Shown here piece by piece: positions 1 through 8,461 of a DNA stretch of 48,891 nt. The DNA lies in NCBI GenBank assembly GCA_014239365.1, contig JAAZZB010000046.1, forward strand, positions 1 through 48,891, given 5' to 3'. A model generated the notes under the pieces. That model did no database searches, was not told where the DNA came from, and saw only the letters and a program-made list of their open reading frames with translations. This DNA is from Verrucomicrobiia bacterium. GTDB lineage: Bacteria; Verrucomicrobiota; Verrucomicrobiia; Limisphaerales; UBA1100. The position numbers and the translations under genes were made by a program. The number at the start of each line of letters is the position of its first letter. The stretch's first letter is position 1.

Positions 1-2782
1 ACTCGGTGAGCGAATTGCGCTTTTCAGAAAGCTCCATCTCGCGGCGCTCAGCTCCGGCGGCTTGTTGGTTCCGTTGTTGCGTTAACTCTGCAGATTGTTC
101 GCTGGCCGTTTCGCGCTCGATGCGCAATCGGTTCATTTCGCGGCGGGACTCCACGTTCTGTGCCTCAAACTGCACTTTGCGTTCCGCGCTTTCGCTCAGT
201 ACTTGCTGTGCGCGTTCGAGTGTTCGCTGCAACTCCTCCAGCCGCTGCTCCATCGGCGTCTTGCGTTCACGCAATGAATTTTCGCGCTCCTCGGCTTTGG
301 ACAGCGCCACTTTTGCTTCCGTCAGATCTTCTATGGCGGCCTCACGTCGCTCGCGTTGTTCGTGGATAAATAGGTCATGCCCATCCAGCGCCTCCTGAAA
401 ACCGCGCGCGCGATCTTCCATCTCACGAATTCGCGAAGCCAAACCTTGCGCCCTACCTTTGGCGCCTTCCTCCTGCTCAGCCAGGTTTCGCACTTCAAAC
501 ACTACGGTATCGATTTTCTGATGGAGCACTTTGCGCGAATTTTGAAGTGCATTAAATTCTCCCTTTGAGGTCGCCACCGCAACTTCCCGATCGCTCAATT
601 CATCGCGGGCATTTTGCAGGCCAGCTTGAAGCTCGGTTTGTTCTGCCAACAATTGTCCTTTATGGCGACTGGCTTCGTCTATCTCACTCGTAAGCGATGC
701 GAGTTGCCGCTCGAGCTCATCCACTTGATTGCGACGGGCGAGCACTGAGGTGTGGTCTTTCTCGTTAGCGTGCCCGCGACCTCCGGTGTAAATGCCTTGT
801 TGACTAAGCGACTCGCCCTGACGCGTGACGTAATCAAACCGGCCCGGGTTTGCGCGCCATAATCGCGTGGCGGTTTCCAGCGTGTCGACGATCACAGTTC
901 GGCCCAGCAAAGTTTGCAACAAGGGCTGATTGCGGTCATCCGTTTCCACCACATGCAAAGCCGGCGTGCCTTCGGCGGGCAAATCACTCGCAGGAATTGC
1001 GCCACCCCGTTCACGTAAGAGCTCCAGCGCCACAATGCTGGCGCGCCCCTGTTCGCCGCTGGCGAGGTGGCCGAGCATATCGTTGGCATGCGTAAATTGG
1101 TCGGTGAGCACGAGTTGCAGATTCGCGCCGAGAGCGGCTTCCACAGCACGTACGTGTTCATCCGGCACGCGGATTTGGTCGGCCAACGAACCCAGAGCGG
1201 AATCAAAATGCGAAAGCACCGCCTGCGCTCCTGCGCTGAAGCCCTCTTTGTTTTCGATGAGTTGTTGCAGCACGTCGCGGCGCGCTTTGGCTTCAGCTTG
1301 GCTTTGGAGCTGCGCATCGAGCGCATCGTCCACAGCATTCAGCTCATCAGTTAATTGGGCGAGCCGAGCCTGCCGTTCTTCAACTGTGCCGCGATGGGAC
1401 TGCACGTGCAACGAATCACCCGCAACCTGTTTTTCAAATTCAGAGAGACTGTCTTCCAGCTTGCCCCGCTCTTCTTCTAATTGAATTTTCTCCGCCGAAA
1501 GTTTTTCCAATCGCACGGCGTTGCCTTGCTTTTGCAAATCCAACGCGGTCAAATCGTTGCGGGTATGGGTGAGGCGGTTTTGGAGTTCGCCGGATTCGGA
1601 TTGCGCCTGCTGCAGATCGGCTTGGCGAGCGCGAATGGCAGAGTCAATGGAATCGAGCGCGCCACGCTTTTCGGCGACGTGCTGACTGGCGCGCTCCAGT
1701 GAATGGCCTGAGTCGCCGAGTTGCTGATTGATGGATTCCAGCTCGGCATCCACCTGTTTGCGGCGCTCCTGTGCTCCGCCGATGTCAACCTCGGCTTCGG
1801 CGTGCTGGGCGCTCAGCTCTTCCATCCGTTGCTCGTTAAACTGGATTCGATTCTCGTGCCGGTCGGTTTCGGATTTCAGTTCGAGCCCTTTGGTTTGGGC
1901 CGCGTTGACCTGACGATCAAGATCGGCAAGCAGTTCGCGCAGTTGTTTGAGCGCAGTCTCTTCCTCGATAATGCCGCTGGAATGGGTTTCGAGTCCGTCG
2001 CGAATCTGATCCGATTCTTCACGAATGGATTTCAAAGCCGCATCGATCGCATCAAATTCATGACGAGCAAGTTGCGTTTCGAGGTGCTTCAGTTCGTCCA
2101 TTATTTTCTGGAACCGCCTCGCCTTTCCGGCTTGGCGTTGGAGGGAACCGATCTGGCGTTTCACCTCCCGGATCGTGTCATCCAATCGCAGTAAATTTTG
2201 TTCCGTGTAATCGAGCTTACGAAGCGCTTCTTTTTTCTGCTGCTTGAATTTGGTGATGCCGGCCGCTTCCTCAAAAACCGCGCGGCGCTCCATCGGGCGG
2301 CTTTGGATAATGTGAGTGATCTGCCCCTGAGCCATGATGCTATAACTGTTGCGACCGACGCCGGTACCCATAAACAGTTGCTGCACATCGCGCAGGCGAC
2401 AGCCGGTTCCGTTGAGAAAATATTCGCTGCCGCCATCACGAAACACGCGCCGCGTGACGGTGACTTCATTGAACTCCAAATCCACCCCGGCGGCGCTGAG
2501 GTTTGCCTCATCCACATCACCAATCGTGAGCGACACCTCGGCCATGCCGGTCGCCTTGCGGCCGCGCGGCCCATCGGTCCCGCTGAAAATAACATCCGCC
2601 ATTTCCCCGCCGCGCAATGCTTTGGCGGACTGCTCGCCAAGCACCCAGCGGATGGCGTCGGAAATATTGGATTTGCCGCAGCCATTGGGGCCGACGACGG
2701 CGGTGATTCCAGGCTCGAAACTCAGGGTCGTCTTGTCAGCAAAACTTTTAAACCCAATCGCCTTTAGGCTTTTCAAATACAT
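1..2782 (-). CDS. smc: Chromosome segregation ATPase SMC, N-terminal 927 codons (cut by window edge)
   Basis: The minus-strand frame is open from the ATG at 2782 to the window edge. It begins MYLKSLKAIGFKSFADKTTL, the typical SMC start, with Walker A GPNGCGKS at residues 31-38 and a Q-loop region. A very long Gln/Glu/Arg-rich coiled coil follows, interrupted near the middle by a hinge (around ALGANLQLVL and GRASIVALELL). The frame then re-enters coiled coil. The C-terminal signature and Walker B head lies outside the window; full proteins have about 1150-1200 residues. SMC dimers with ScpAB compact and segregate chromosomes. The start is fixed by a strong AAGGAGG Shine-Dalgarno at about 2788-2794, five bases from the ATG. 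Identification is secure; only the 3' end is missing. Confidence 0.96.
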   Translation of the reverse strand, partial: MYLKSLKAIGFKSFADKTTLSFEPGITAVVGPNGCGKSNISDAIRWVLGEQSAKALRGGEMADVIFSGTDGPRGRKATGMAEVSLTIGDVDEANLSAAGVDLEFNEVTVTRRVFRDGGSEYFLNGTGCRLRDVQQLFMGTGVGRNSYSIMAQGQITHIIQSRPMERRAVFEEAAGITKFKQQKKEALRKLDYTEQNLLRLDDTIREVKRQIGSLQRQAGKARRFQKIMDELKHLETQLARHEFDAIDAALKSIREESDQIRDGLETHSSGIIEEETALKQLRELLADLDRQVNAAQTKGLELKSETDRHENRIQFNEQRMEELSAQHAEAEVDIGGAQERRKQVDAELESINQQLGDSGHSLERASQHVAEKRGALDSIDSAIRARQADLQQAQSESGELQNRLTHTRNDLTALDLQKQGNAVRLEKLSAEKIQLEEERGKLEDSLSEFEKQVAGDSLHVQSHRGTVEERQARLAQLTDELNAVDDALDAQLQSQAEAKARRDVLQQLIENKEGFSAGAQAVLSHFDSALGSLADQIRVPDEHVRAVEAALGANLQLVLTDQFTHANDMLGHLASGEQGRASIVALELLRERGGAIPASDLPAEGTPALHVVETDDRNQPLLQTLLGRTVIVDTLETATRLWRANPGRFDYVTRQGESLSQQGIYTGGRGHANEKDHTSVLARRNQVDELERQLASLTSEIDEASRHKGQLLAEQTELQAGLQNARDELSDREVAVATSKGEFNALQNSRKVLHQKIDTVVFEVRNLAEQEEGAKGRAQGLASRIREMEDRARGFQEALDGHDLFIHEQRERREAAIEDLTEAKVALSKAEERENSLRERKTPMEQRLEELQRTLERAQQVLSESAERKVQFEAQNVESRREMNRLRIERETASEQSAELTQQRNQQAAGAERREMELSEKRNSLTE

Positions 2783-2940
2783 GTGGACCTCCTTGTGCCT
2801 TGCAGAGCGGAACACTGGCAACCAAAAACCCACAATATAAGGTGTGAGTTATACACACCCACCCCCACAGGTGGTTTGCCGCTCAAATTCGACACCAAAG
2901 ATTTTAGCGGTTTTCGGGCGGTTGGCGAGCGAAAAAGTGG

Positions 2941-3954
2941 TTATTTATTCAAAATCGCCCGAGCTTCATTCTCGATGGATTGCAGTAATTCTTTAGGAGC
3001 GATCACTTTTGCCTCGCCGCCCCATCCGAGAATCCATCGGCGAATGTCGGTTAGATGGCTCAGCTTGAGTGAAATTTCGACCCCACCGTTTTTCATCTGC
3101 TTGAGCTTTTGAGTTGGGTGCCATTGCTTTTCACAAATGAACGGCGCAGCAGTTTTGGTGAATTGGATTCGGATATCGTATGAATCATTACCGGAGAACG
3201 GGCCGAAAGCTCCGGAGAGATGTTGATCGAGCGAAAAGGAATCGGGCCGCTTGAATTTTTGGCCAGTGATTTTTGCGGATTCCATGCGCGCAGGCACGAA
3301 GCAGCGGAGGTCTTTTTGTTTATGGTCGTAGGCGTAAAGGTACCAATCATTGTTGATGTTGGCAATTTGGTAGGGATCAATGATTCGTGTTTCGGGTGTG
3401 GCATTGGGCTTGGTGTAAATGATTTCCAATTGGCGCCCCTTGGCCACAGATTTGAATAGTAGATCAAAAATTTTCTCATCCACTTCCACCTTGCCAGTGG
3501 AACGGATGTCCAATGCATCATCCCAGTCACTGAGGCGCATGGAAACGGTGTCAGGCAGGGACTCGGAAATTTTCCTGAACGCGGTGCTCAGTTGTTTTTC
3601 AAAAACGGTGCCGCGATATTGTTGCAATACTTTTTCGGCAACGAGCAACGCGAAGAGTTCGCCCTCATCGATTTGCAGCATTGGAAATGAATCCACGGGC
3701 GCGGCGTAATGGTATCCGTTCCGGGAGGCGTCATACTCAATGGGCAGATTAAACCGATCGCGCATAAAACCGATATCGCGATGAATGGTTTTGGTGGTGA
3801 CCTCCAATTTCCCCGCAAGCGACGTGGCGTTGGGGTAATTGCCGCGTTGCACCATATCGTGAATTTGCAGCATCCGCGCATAGGGCGGGCGCGATTTGAG
3901 CTCAGCCGGCCGGCCGCGCTTAAGTTTTTTGGATGCCCCCGTGGTGCGTGCCAT
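2941..3954 (-). CDS. HTH and WYL-domain transcriptional regulator (YafY type)
   Basis: 337 residues. After a basic N-terminus, residues about 25-75 form a helix-turn-helix of the DeoR/HTH_11 type (ATSLAGKLEVTTKTIHRDIG). The second half contains a WYL domain with the diagnostic NDWYLYAYDH stretch near residue 205, followed by the WCX-like C-terminal region. WYL proteins bind nucleic acid or nucleotide ligands and regulate stress, DNA-damage or defence genes. The target of this one is not evident. It lies between smc (158 bp downstream in its reading direction) and rho, with no defence genes beside it, so a defence role is not indicated. The ATG at 3954 is the first in frame. It is probably transcribed separately from, or after, rho. 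Confidence 0.9.
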   Translation of the reverse strand: MARTTGASKKLKRGRPAELKSRPPYARMLQIHDMVQRGNYPNATSLAGKLEVTTKTIHRDIGFMRDRFNLPIEYDASRNGYHYAAPVDSFPMLQIDEGELFALLVAEKVLQQYRGTVFEKQLSTAFRKISESLPDTVSMRLSDWDDALDIRSTGKVEVDEKIFDLLFKSVAKGRQLEIIYTKPNATPETRIIDPYQIANINNDWYLYAYDHKQKDLRCFVPARMESAKITGQKFKRPDSFSLDQHLSGAFGPFSGNDSYDIRIQFTKTAAPFICEKQWHPTQKLKQMKNGGVEISLKLSHLTDIRRWILGWGGEAKVIAPKELLQSIENEARAILNK

Positions 3955-3966
3955 AGGGTGGATAAT

Positions 3967-5097
3967 CTAGGTTTTTAACTTAGAAAGCAACTCCGCGTTG
4001 GTCGGATGTTTTTTTAATGCACCGATTAACGTTTCCATTGCCTGAACGGGATCCAGATCAATCATGGTCCGGCGCAACTTGTGGATGGCATCGAGGTGCT
4101 CTTCGGGGAAAAGTTTTTCCTCTTTACGGGTACCGCTCTTGGGGATGTCGATCGCCGGATAGAGGCGGCGTTCAGCAAGTTTTTTATCGAGGATCAGCTC
4201 CATATTGCCGGTGCCTTTGAACTCCTGGAAAATCAGTTCATCCATTCGGCTGCCGGTATCCACCAGCGCAGTGGCAAGGATGGTGAGCGAACCGCCGCCC
4301 TCGATGTTGCGTGCGGCGGCGAACATCCGCCGCGGAATTTCAAGCGCACGCGCGTCCACGCCGCCGGACATCGTGCGACCGCTGCCGGTGTTGACATTGT
4401 TATAGGCGCGGGCGATTCGGGTGATGGAATCCATCAACACAAACACATCCTGACCGCACTCGACCATTCGGCGGCAGCGCTCGATCATAAACCGCGAAAG
4501 ACGCACGTGCGTTTCGAGATCCATATCGTTGGAGGAAGCGACCACTTCAGCATCCACCGAGCGCTCGAAATCAGTGACTTCCTCCGGCCGTTCGTCGATG
4601 AGCATCACAATGGTTTTCACCTCGGGATGGTTGGTGGTAACGGCGTTGCAAATTTGCTTGAGAATAGTGGTCTTGCCCGTGCGCGGGGGAGACACAATCA
4701 TGCCACGGGTGCCTTTGCCGATGGGGGTGACGAGATCGATGATGCGCGTCTCGATGCTGTCCGGCTCGGTCTCGAGATTAAACTTATCCAGCGGATCGAT
4801 GGTGGTAAGATTTTCGAATCGCGCGCATTCGGTGTACTCCTTGAACGGCATTTCGTTCACGGTGTAAATCTCCTTAAGCTGCGGGCTGTGGCCTTTGTGC
4901 GGCGGAACGAGCCGGCCTTGAATGTGGCAGCCCTCGCGGAGGTAGTGGCGCCGAATGGTGTCGGGCGTCACGAAAACATCAGTTGGTTTGGACTGGAACC
5001 GGTTGCCCGGTGAGCGCAGAAAGCCAAAGCCTTTGTCGGAGATTTCGAGATAGCCTTCGCCTTCTTCGGGCCACTCGGTCTTATTGTTTTTTCCCAT
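3967..5097 (-). CDS. rho: Transcription termination factor Rho
   Basis: 376 residues from the ATG at 5097 ([20 protein letters not shown]). An in-frame ATG 57 bases upstream would add a hydrophobic, non-conserved MQAILFQFF leader and is less likely. Residues about 15-80 are the cold-shock/OB RNA-binding fold ([14 protein letters not shown]). The RecA-like ATPase has the P-loop SPPRTGKTT at 136-144 and the Rho-specific [15 protein letters not shown]. The helix bundle that precedes the OB fold in E. coli Rho (419 aa) is largely absent, as in other compact Rho proteins. It forms a hexameric RNA translocase that ends transcription. It lies between cysK and the WYL regulator on the same strand, 12 bp before the latter's start. 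Confidence 0.96.
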   Translation of the reverse strand: MGKNNKTEWPEEGEGYLEISDKGFGFLRSPGNRFQSKPTDVFVTPDTIRRHYLREGCHIQGRLVPPHKGHSPQLKEIYTVNEMPFKEYTECARFENLTTIDPLDKFNLETEPDSIETRIIDLVTPIGKGTRGMIVSPPRTGKTTILKQICNAVTTNHPEVKTIVMLIDERPEEVTDFERSVDAEVVASSNDMDLETHVRLSRFMIERCRRMVECGQDVFVLMDSITRIARAYNNVNTGSGRTMSGGVDARALEIPRRMFAAARNIEGGGSLTILATALVDTGSRMDELIFQEFKGTGNMELILDKKLAERRLYPAIDIPKSGTRKEEKLFPEEHLDAIHKLRRTMIDLDPVQAMETLIGALKKHPTNAELLSKLKT

Positions 5098-5269
5098 GAT
5101 AAAAATTGGTGTGTACAAGCACGTGCAAAAGAATTGAAACAGGATGGCCTGCATCGAGACAATCGAACGGGGATACCCTTCGCCGGACTGAATCCGAGAT
5201 GGGGGCGTTAGCCGCGCGTATTAAGGGGCAAGCCAGCGGCGGTGGCAACACTTTTTTTACAGCAAATTT

Positions 5270-6277
5270 TTATGACGCAGGATCCTGCACCGGCAGTTCA
5301 GCAGCCGCTGTTCGGGCCTCTTCCGCTAATGGAGTGCTGATGTAACGCTCGCCGGTGGAAGGCGCTATCGTCACAATTGTTTTCCCGGCGTTCTCCGGCC
5401 GACGGGCCAATTCCAACGCAGCCACGACGTTTGCACCGGTGGAGATGCCGCACAGGATGCCTTCGATTTTAGCCAGTTTGCGGGCCATTGCAAATGAATC
5501 ATCATTGCTTACTTTGATGCATTCAGCAATTTGGGTGGCTCCGGATTCGGAGGCGAGGTGAAGGTTGCCCGGAATAAATCCGGCACCGGTGCCTTGGATT
5601 TTATGCGGGCCGGGCGTGAGTTCCTCGCCGGCGATGGTTTGCGAAATCACTGGAGAATCTGCCGGCTCCACGGCGATGCCTTGAAATGATTCTTTGCGGG
5701 AGTGGATGACTTCGTAGCACCCGGTCAAGGTGCCGCCCGTGCCTACGCCGGCGACGACGAAATCTACCGCGCCGTCGGTGTCCGCCCAAATTTCTTCCGC
5801 GGTGGTTTTACGGTGGATGGCGGGGTTGGCTGGGTTTTCAAATTGTTGAGGGATCCAAGAGTTGGGCGTCTTGGCAGCGAGTTTCTCTGCCATTGCGATT
5901 GCGCCTTTCATTCCTTTGGCGGCCGGTGTGAGCACGAGGTCCGCGCCGAGCATCGCCAGCAAGGTGCGGCGTTCGAGCGACATGCTTTCGGGCATGGTCA
6001 GGATGAGTTTGTACCCCTTGGCGGCCGCCACAAAAGCGAGGGCGATGCCAGTGTTGCCGCTGGTCGGCTCGATGATGATGGTGTCTTTTGTGAGGGTGCC
6101 ATCGGCTTCGGCGGCCTCGATCATCGACATGCCGATGCGATCCTTCACGCTGGAGAGTGGGTTGAAGAATTCGCACTTGAGCAGGACGGTGGCGTCGATG
6201 CCTTCGGTGACTTTGTTGAGCCGGACGAGCGGAGTACCGCCGACGGTTTGCACGATGTTGTCGTAGATTTTACCCAT
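5270..6277 (-). CDS. cysK: Cysteine synthase A (O-acetylserine sulfhydrylase)
   Basis: 335 residues starting [20 protein letters not shown] at the ATG at 6277. A start 51 bases upstream would add a non-conserved leader. It is a PLP-dependent fold-type II enzyme. Lys45 in NPLSSVKDR is the Schiff-base lysine, TSGNTG at 72-77 is the substrate loop, GTGGTLTG binds the PLP phosphate, and GISTGAN lies near the end. It makes L-cysteine from O-acetylserine and sulfide in the cytosol. The length is typical of CysK rather than of the longer cystathionine beta-synthase. A repeat-containing leader (6278-6450) and a candidate structured RNA precede it on the same strand; rho follows after 172 bp. Confidence 0.96.
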   Translation of the reverse strand: MGKIYDNIVQTVGGTPLVRLNKVTEGIDATVLLKCEFFNPLSSVKDRIGMSMIEAAEADGTLTKDTIIIEPTSGNTGIALAFVAAAKGYKLILTMPESMSLERRTLLAMLGADLVLTPAAKGMKGAIAMAEKLAAKTPNSWIPQQFENPANPAIHRKTTAEEIWADTDGAVDFVVAGVGTGGTLTGCYEVIHSRKESFQGIAVEPADSPVISQTIAGEELTPGPHKIQGTGAGFIPGNLHLASESGATQIAECIKVSNDDSFAMARKLAKIEGILCGISTGANVVAALELARRPENAGKTIVTIAPSTGERYISTPLAEEARTAAAELPVQDPAS

Positions 6278-6370
6278 AATCGAAAAGTGGTGAGGGCTGA
6301 TTGAGCACGGAAGTGACGGTTCGGGCAAGGTTTTTGTGCCGCTTCCGCCCGATGCTGTTTGCCGAAAAGA

Positions 6371-6423
6371 TCTCGGATAGAAATTGGGGTTTCCTTATCC
6401 GAGAACTTTTTCCGAGAACTTTT
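6371..6423 (-). promoter_or_regulatory. cysK leader: perfect 9-bp inverted repeat joined to a 13-bp tandem repeat
   Basis: On the plus strand, TCTCGGATA (6371-6379) is perfectly inverted as TATCCGAGA (6396-6404) around a 16-base spacer. TCCGAGAACTTTT (6398-6410) is repeated exactly at 6411-6423. The element lies about 95 bp upstream of the cysK start and about 30 bp beyond the terminator of the candidate RNA. It could be a regulator-binding site or an mRNA hairpin in the leader. No known sulfur riboswitch was recognised. The repeats are seen directly; a regulatory role is inference. Confidence 0.4.
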
Positions 6424-6451
6424 TGCCCGCATGAAAATTACGCGTGAACAC

Positions 6452-6486
6452 AAAAAGTCCCTGCCGGACCGAAGTCCAGCAGGGAC
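6452..6486 (-). terminator. Intrinsic terminator ending the candidate RNA
   Basis: On the minus strand GUCCCUGCUGGAC-UUCG-GUCCGGCAGGGAC forms a near-perfect 13-bp stem capped by UUCG (6457-6486), followed at once by five U residues (6452-6456). The U-run occurs only in the minus orientation, which fixes the strand of the RNA upstream. Confidence 0.85.
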
Positions 6487-7522
6487 AAATTGGGGGGTGG
6501 GCGCTCGCCACACGCTCTTTCCCGATGCAACCATTGGGCACCCGCAATGCGGGTCGGTTGCTCCCCGACGCCATTCTCCGTGACTCGCGGAGTTGTCGGC
6601 CTCATAGCAGGGCCGTCCAAGGCCTCTCGGCACTTGAATTATTGGGTGAGGTTTATAAGCCCGCTTCAGCCAGTAGTTGCGGCCACTGACCTGCGGACCA
6701 GACTTGGACGCGGATGTGAACTATTCACCTCCAAGCCATCTAGCATGGGTCTGCCACCGCTTTTGACGGTGCGTTGGCCCTTGCCACGGGTCTCGCCTCT
6801 TACCCCTCAGATTACCATTTCGTTCACATGGCAGCGCTACAGTTTTTGTATCGCCACCGCGTTGGATGGTTTTCACGACCGTTGTCTTGGGCTCGTGGCC
6901 ATCCCGACGGGATCCCCAGCTTTGTCCCTCCTTTCGGAGGATTTCGTCTGGCTGACCGTTTCCGGTCAATTTTTGTTTCCCGCCGTGCTGATGCTTCAGT
7001 AGGTAATCAACACCCTCTGGGTAACTGTTTTCTGTGCTCGCTCGAAACGGGCTCGCACGTACTTAACTCAGTCCTGCACCCCGAAGGGCTTGCGACCGGG
7101 CTGTGTCCGGCAACTGTCACGAATGATCGGGTTCACCGAAGTGAGCCTGACGCGTGTCAGCGCGTTTTCCAGCCAGCTCGGGGCGGTTTCTAGTCGGGCT
7201 TGCGCCCGTTGTTTCGCCCCTAACCTCATGAGTATCTTTTTCGCATTTCGATGGCGTGCGACCGCCACCGGATACTCACGTGAACTGTGCCTCCTTCACG
7301 CTCGGTTTTTCCCGATTCCAAACGGCCATCAGATCACCGAAGTGATTTCCAGCCGAATTTCACCGCAAATCCGTCGCGCTTCAAAGGGGGCAGTCGAATC
7401 AGCCTCGCCTGCCCTTTCTCCCAGTTCTCCTGGGTTTTATCCTGAGAGTTTCCTGCCGGTTGCCCGGCACTTCACTCTGTTCTTTCAAGGAACCTTAGCT
7501 CCAGCGATCACTCGCGGAACTA
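6452..7522 (-). ncRNA. Candidate large structured non-coding RNA (about 1.07 kb), family not recognised
   Basis: No credible reading frame exists here, but the minus strand is packed with stable hairpins, many with GNRA or UUCG tetraloops. Examples in plus coordinates: 7497-7521 (10 bp, GUGA loop), 7455-7468 (GCAA), 7420-7434, 7333-7346 (UUCG), 7230-7277 (nested), 7195-7208 (GCAA), 7130-7147 (UUCG), 6985-7013 (8 bp), 6954-6967 (GAAA), 6927-6940 (GAAA) and 6901-6913. A-rich joining segments separate them. It ends at a strong intrinsic terminator (6452-6486). The previous gene's terminator lies upstream at 7721-7743. A weak TATCTT (7528-7533) with TGGCCA 16 bases upstream could be the promoter. 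I compared it by eye with RNase P RNA, tmRNA, 6S, SRP RNA and group I/II introns and found no convincing match. Boundaries are estimates, and it could be two adjacent RNAs. Confidence 0.6.
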
Positions 7523-7720
7523 GGAACAAGATACCACGATTCCTGAGTTTGGCCACTAGAAATTGTGAACAGCTTATGCCCAATTATTGCCTCATTTCCG
7601 AGGGTGCTGCGCTAGAATTACCCTTGTTTTTAGGGGCTCACCGAAGGGCTTGTGAAAAGTTTCTCAAGCGGAACTTTAGGAGGGGGTTGGCTTTGTGAAT
7701 AAATCTGAAATTGAGTTCAC

Positions 7721-7743
7721 AAAAAAAGGCCCCTTGGGGCCTT
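7721..7743 (-). terminator. Intrinsic terminator of the 31-residue basic protein gene
   Basis: The minus strand reads AAGGCCC-CAAG-GGGCCUU followed by a run of U (7 A residues on the plus strand, 7721-7727). The hairpin lies about 35 bases beyond the stop codon of the small gene at 7779-7874. It separates that gene from the candidate RNA. Confidence 0.8.
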
Positions 7744-7778
7744 GAATCATATTATGATTTACGCTGGGCAAGTCGGCG

Positions 7779-7874
7779 TCACTTTTTGGCTTTGCCCGCT
7801 GCACGGTTTTTTTTGCGCTTGAGGTAATCGGCGCGCCGTTTTCGTTTTTGCACTTTGTTAGTTTGTTGACCCAT
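7779..7874 (-). CDS. Ultra-basic 31-residue protein, function unknown
   Basis: The ATG at 7874 opens a 31-codon frame ending in TGA at 7779. The protein begins MGQQTNKVQKRKRRADYLKR and ends GKAKK. Nine Lys and five Arg in 31 residues (45%) with one Asp suggest RNA or ribosome binding, comparable in size and charge to the ribosomal Thx peptide, though I see no homology to it. Support for a real gene: an AGAGGAAG Shine-Dalgarno nine bases before the ATG, and a strong terminator just downstream (7721-7743). An A8 run inside the coding sequence is a possible slippage point. It is divergent from the gene at 7928 with about 50 bp between. It is easily missed because of its length. Confidence 0.72.
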   Translation of the reverse strand: MGQQTNKVQKRKRRADYLKRKKNRAAGKAKK

Positions 7875-7927
7875 GGTGAATGACTTCCTCTTTACTGTGA
7901 TTGGTTTTCGCTGTTGCCTTGCGGAGT

Positions 7928-8458
7928 ATGAAACGGAACGCGCTATGGATCAAATCAATTCTGGCAGTGGCCCTAATCGGGGCCGGGCCGCTTGCCTGCA
8001 AACTCCCTTCTCGATCAACCGACAGTAACGAAGAGATGGCCGTTTTCGGGGAGGCGGCAACTGCCGGGGTGCATCTCACTACCCAAATCGAAGTGCCGCG
8101 CGCCTCGGGAAAGGCAAAGTGGATCGATGTCGAGCCGCTCTTTTGGGTTCCCGATCGCATAATGGGCGCTGCGTTAGTGGAGGACCAGCAGGGATTTGAA
8201 GTGCTGCGTCTGGTGCTAACCTCGGCGGGTGCGCGTGAATTCGAAGCCATCACCAGTCGTTATCAGCAGCGGAATTTATTTTTTATGTATCCAATGCCTG
8301 ATCTTGCGCAACCGGGTAAAACCAAACCCTGTTGTGTGGGCACATATCGCGTGAATGGGATTGTGGCTGCGCGGGTCTTGGATGTGATCCCGGACGCTTC
8401 CCATGCGGAATTGGAAATGATTGTAAAGGATCTCAACAAAAAAGCGGGGAACAAATAA
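7928..8458 (+). CDS. Secreted protein or lipoprotein of unknown function
   Basis: 176 residues from the ATG at 7928 (MKRNALWIKSILAVALIGAG). A start 27 bases upstream would put nine residues before the signal peptide. The hydrophobic N-terminus runs into GPLAC at 20-24, a poor but possible lipobox (Pro instead of Leu at -3), so either lipoprotein or simple secretion is possible. The mature part has a region (EVLRLVLTSAGAREFEAITSRY) resembling substrate-domain features seen in SecD-type and other exported proteins, but too weakly to name. A CC pair occurs at PCCVG. It ends 3 bp before the M23 peptidase gene and probably shares its transcript. Confidence 0.7.
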   Translation: MKRNALWIKSILAVALIGAGPLACKLPSRSTDSNEEMAVFGEAATAGVHLTTQIEVPRASGKAKWIDVEPLFWVPDRIMGAALVEDQQGFEVLRLVLTSAGAREFEAITSRYQQRNLFFMYPMPDLAQPGKTKPCCVGTYRVNGIVAARVLDVIPDASHAELEMIVKDLNKKAGNK

Positions 8459-8461
8459 CTG

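Noticed and set aside
2941..3954. WYL regulator as the marker of a defence island
   Set aside because: Flanking genes are smc and rho, both core. No nuclease, methylase or CRISPR gene is nearby.
5098..5154. Longer Rho start at 5154 (MQAILFQFF...)
   Set aside because: The added 19 residues are hydrophobic and unlike any Rho N-terminus. The ATG at 5097 begins the conserved OB-fold region.
6600..6960. RNase P RNA (rnpB) on the minus strand
   Set aside because: Some blocks look alike (GGUAAGAG near 6800, GGCUUAUA near 6655), in the right order. But the universal 5' strand of helix P4 (GGAAAGUCC-type) is absent, and nothing upstream can pair properly with the 3' strand.
7380..7490. Glycine riboswitch on the minus strand
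   Set aside because: AACUCUCAGGAUAAAA resembles the 3' part of the aptamer, but the conserved GCCGAAGG-type stretch and downstream glycine gene are missing. The segment is better read as simple hairpins of the larger RNA.
6452..7522. tmRNA, 6S, SRP RNA or a group I/II intron
   Set aside because: No tRNA-like CCA end with T-arm, no SRP tetraloop domain, no domain V AGC/GAAA hairpin and no P7/G-site motifs were found. The length also fits none of the small RNAs.
7090..7698. 202-residue open frame on the plus strand over the RNA region
   Set aside because: Composition is Arg/Pro/Ser-rich with no domain or credible Shine-Dalgarno. It runs antisense through the hairpin array and stops inside the leader of the RNA. 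Other frames here (for example 6490-7002) are equally unconvincing.
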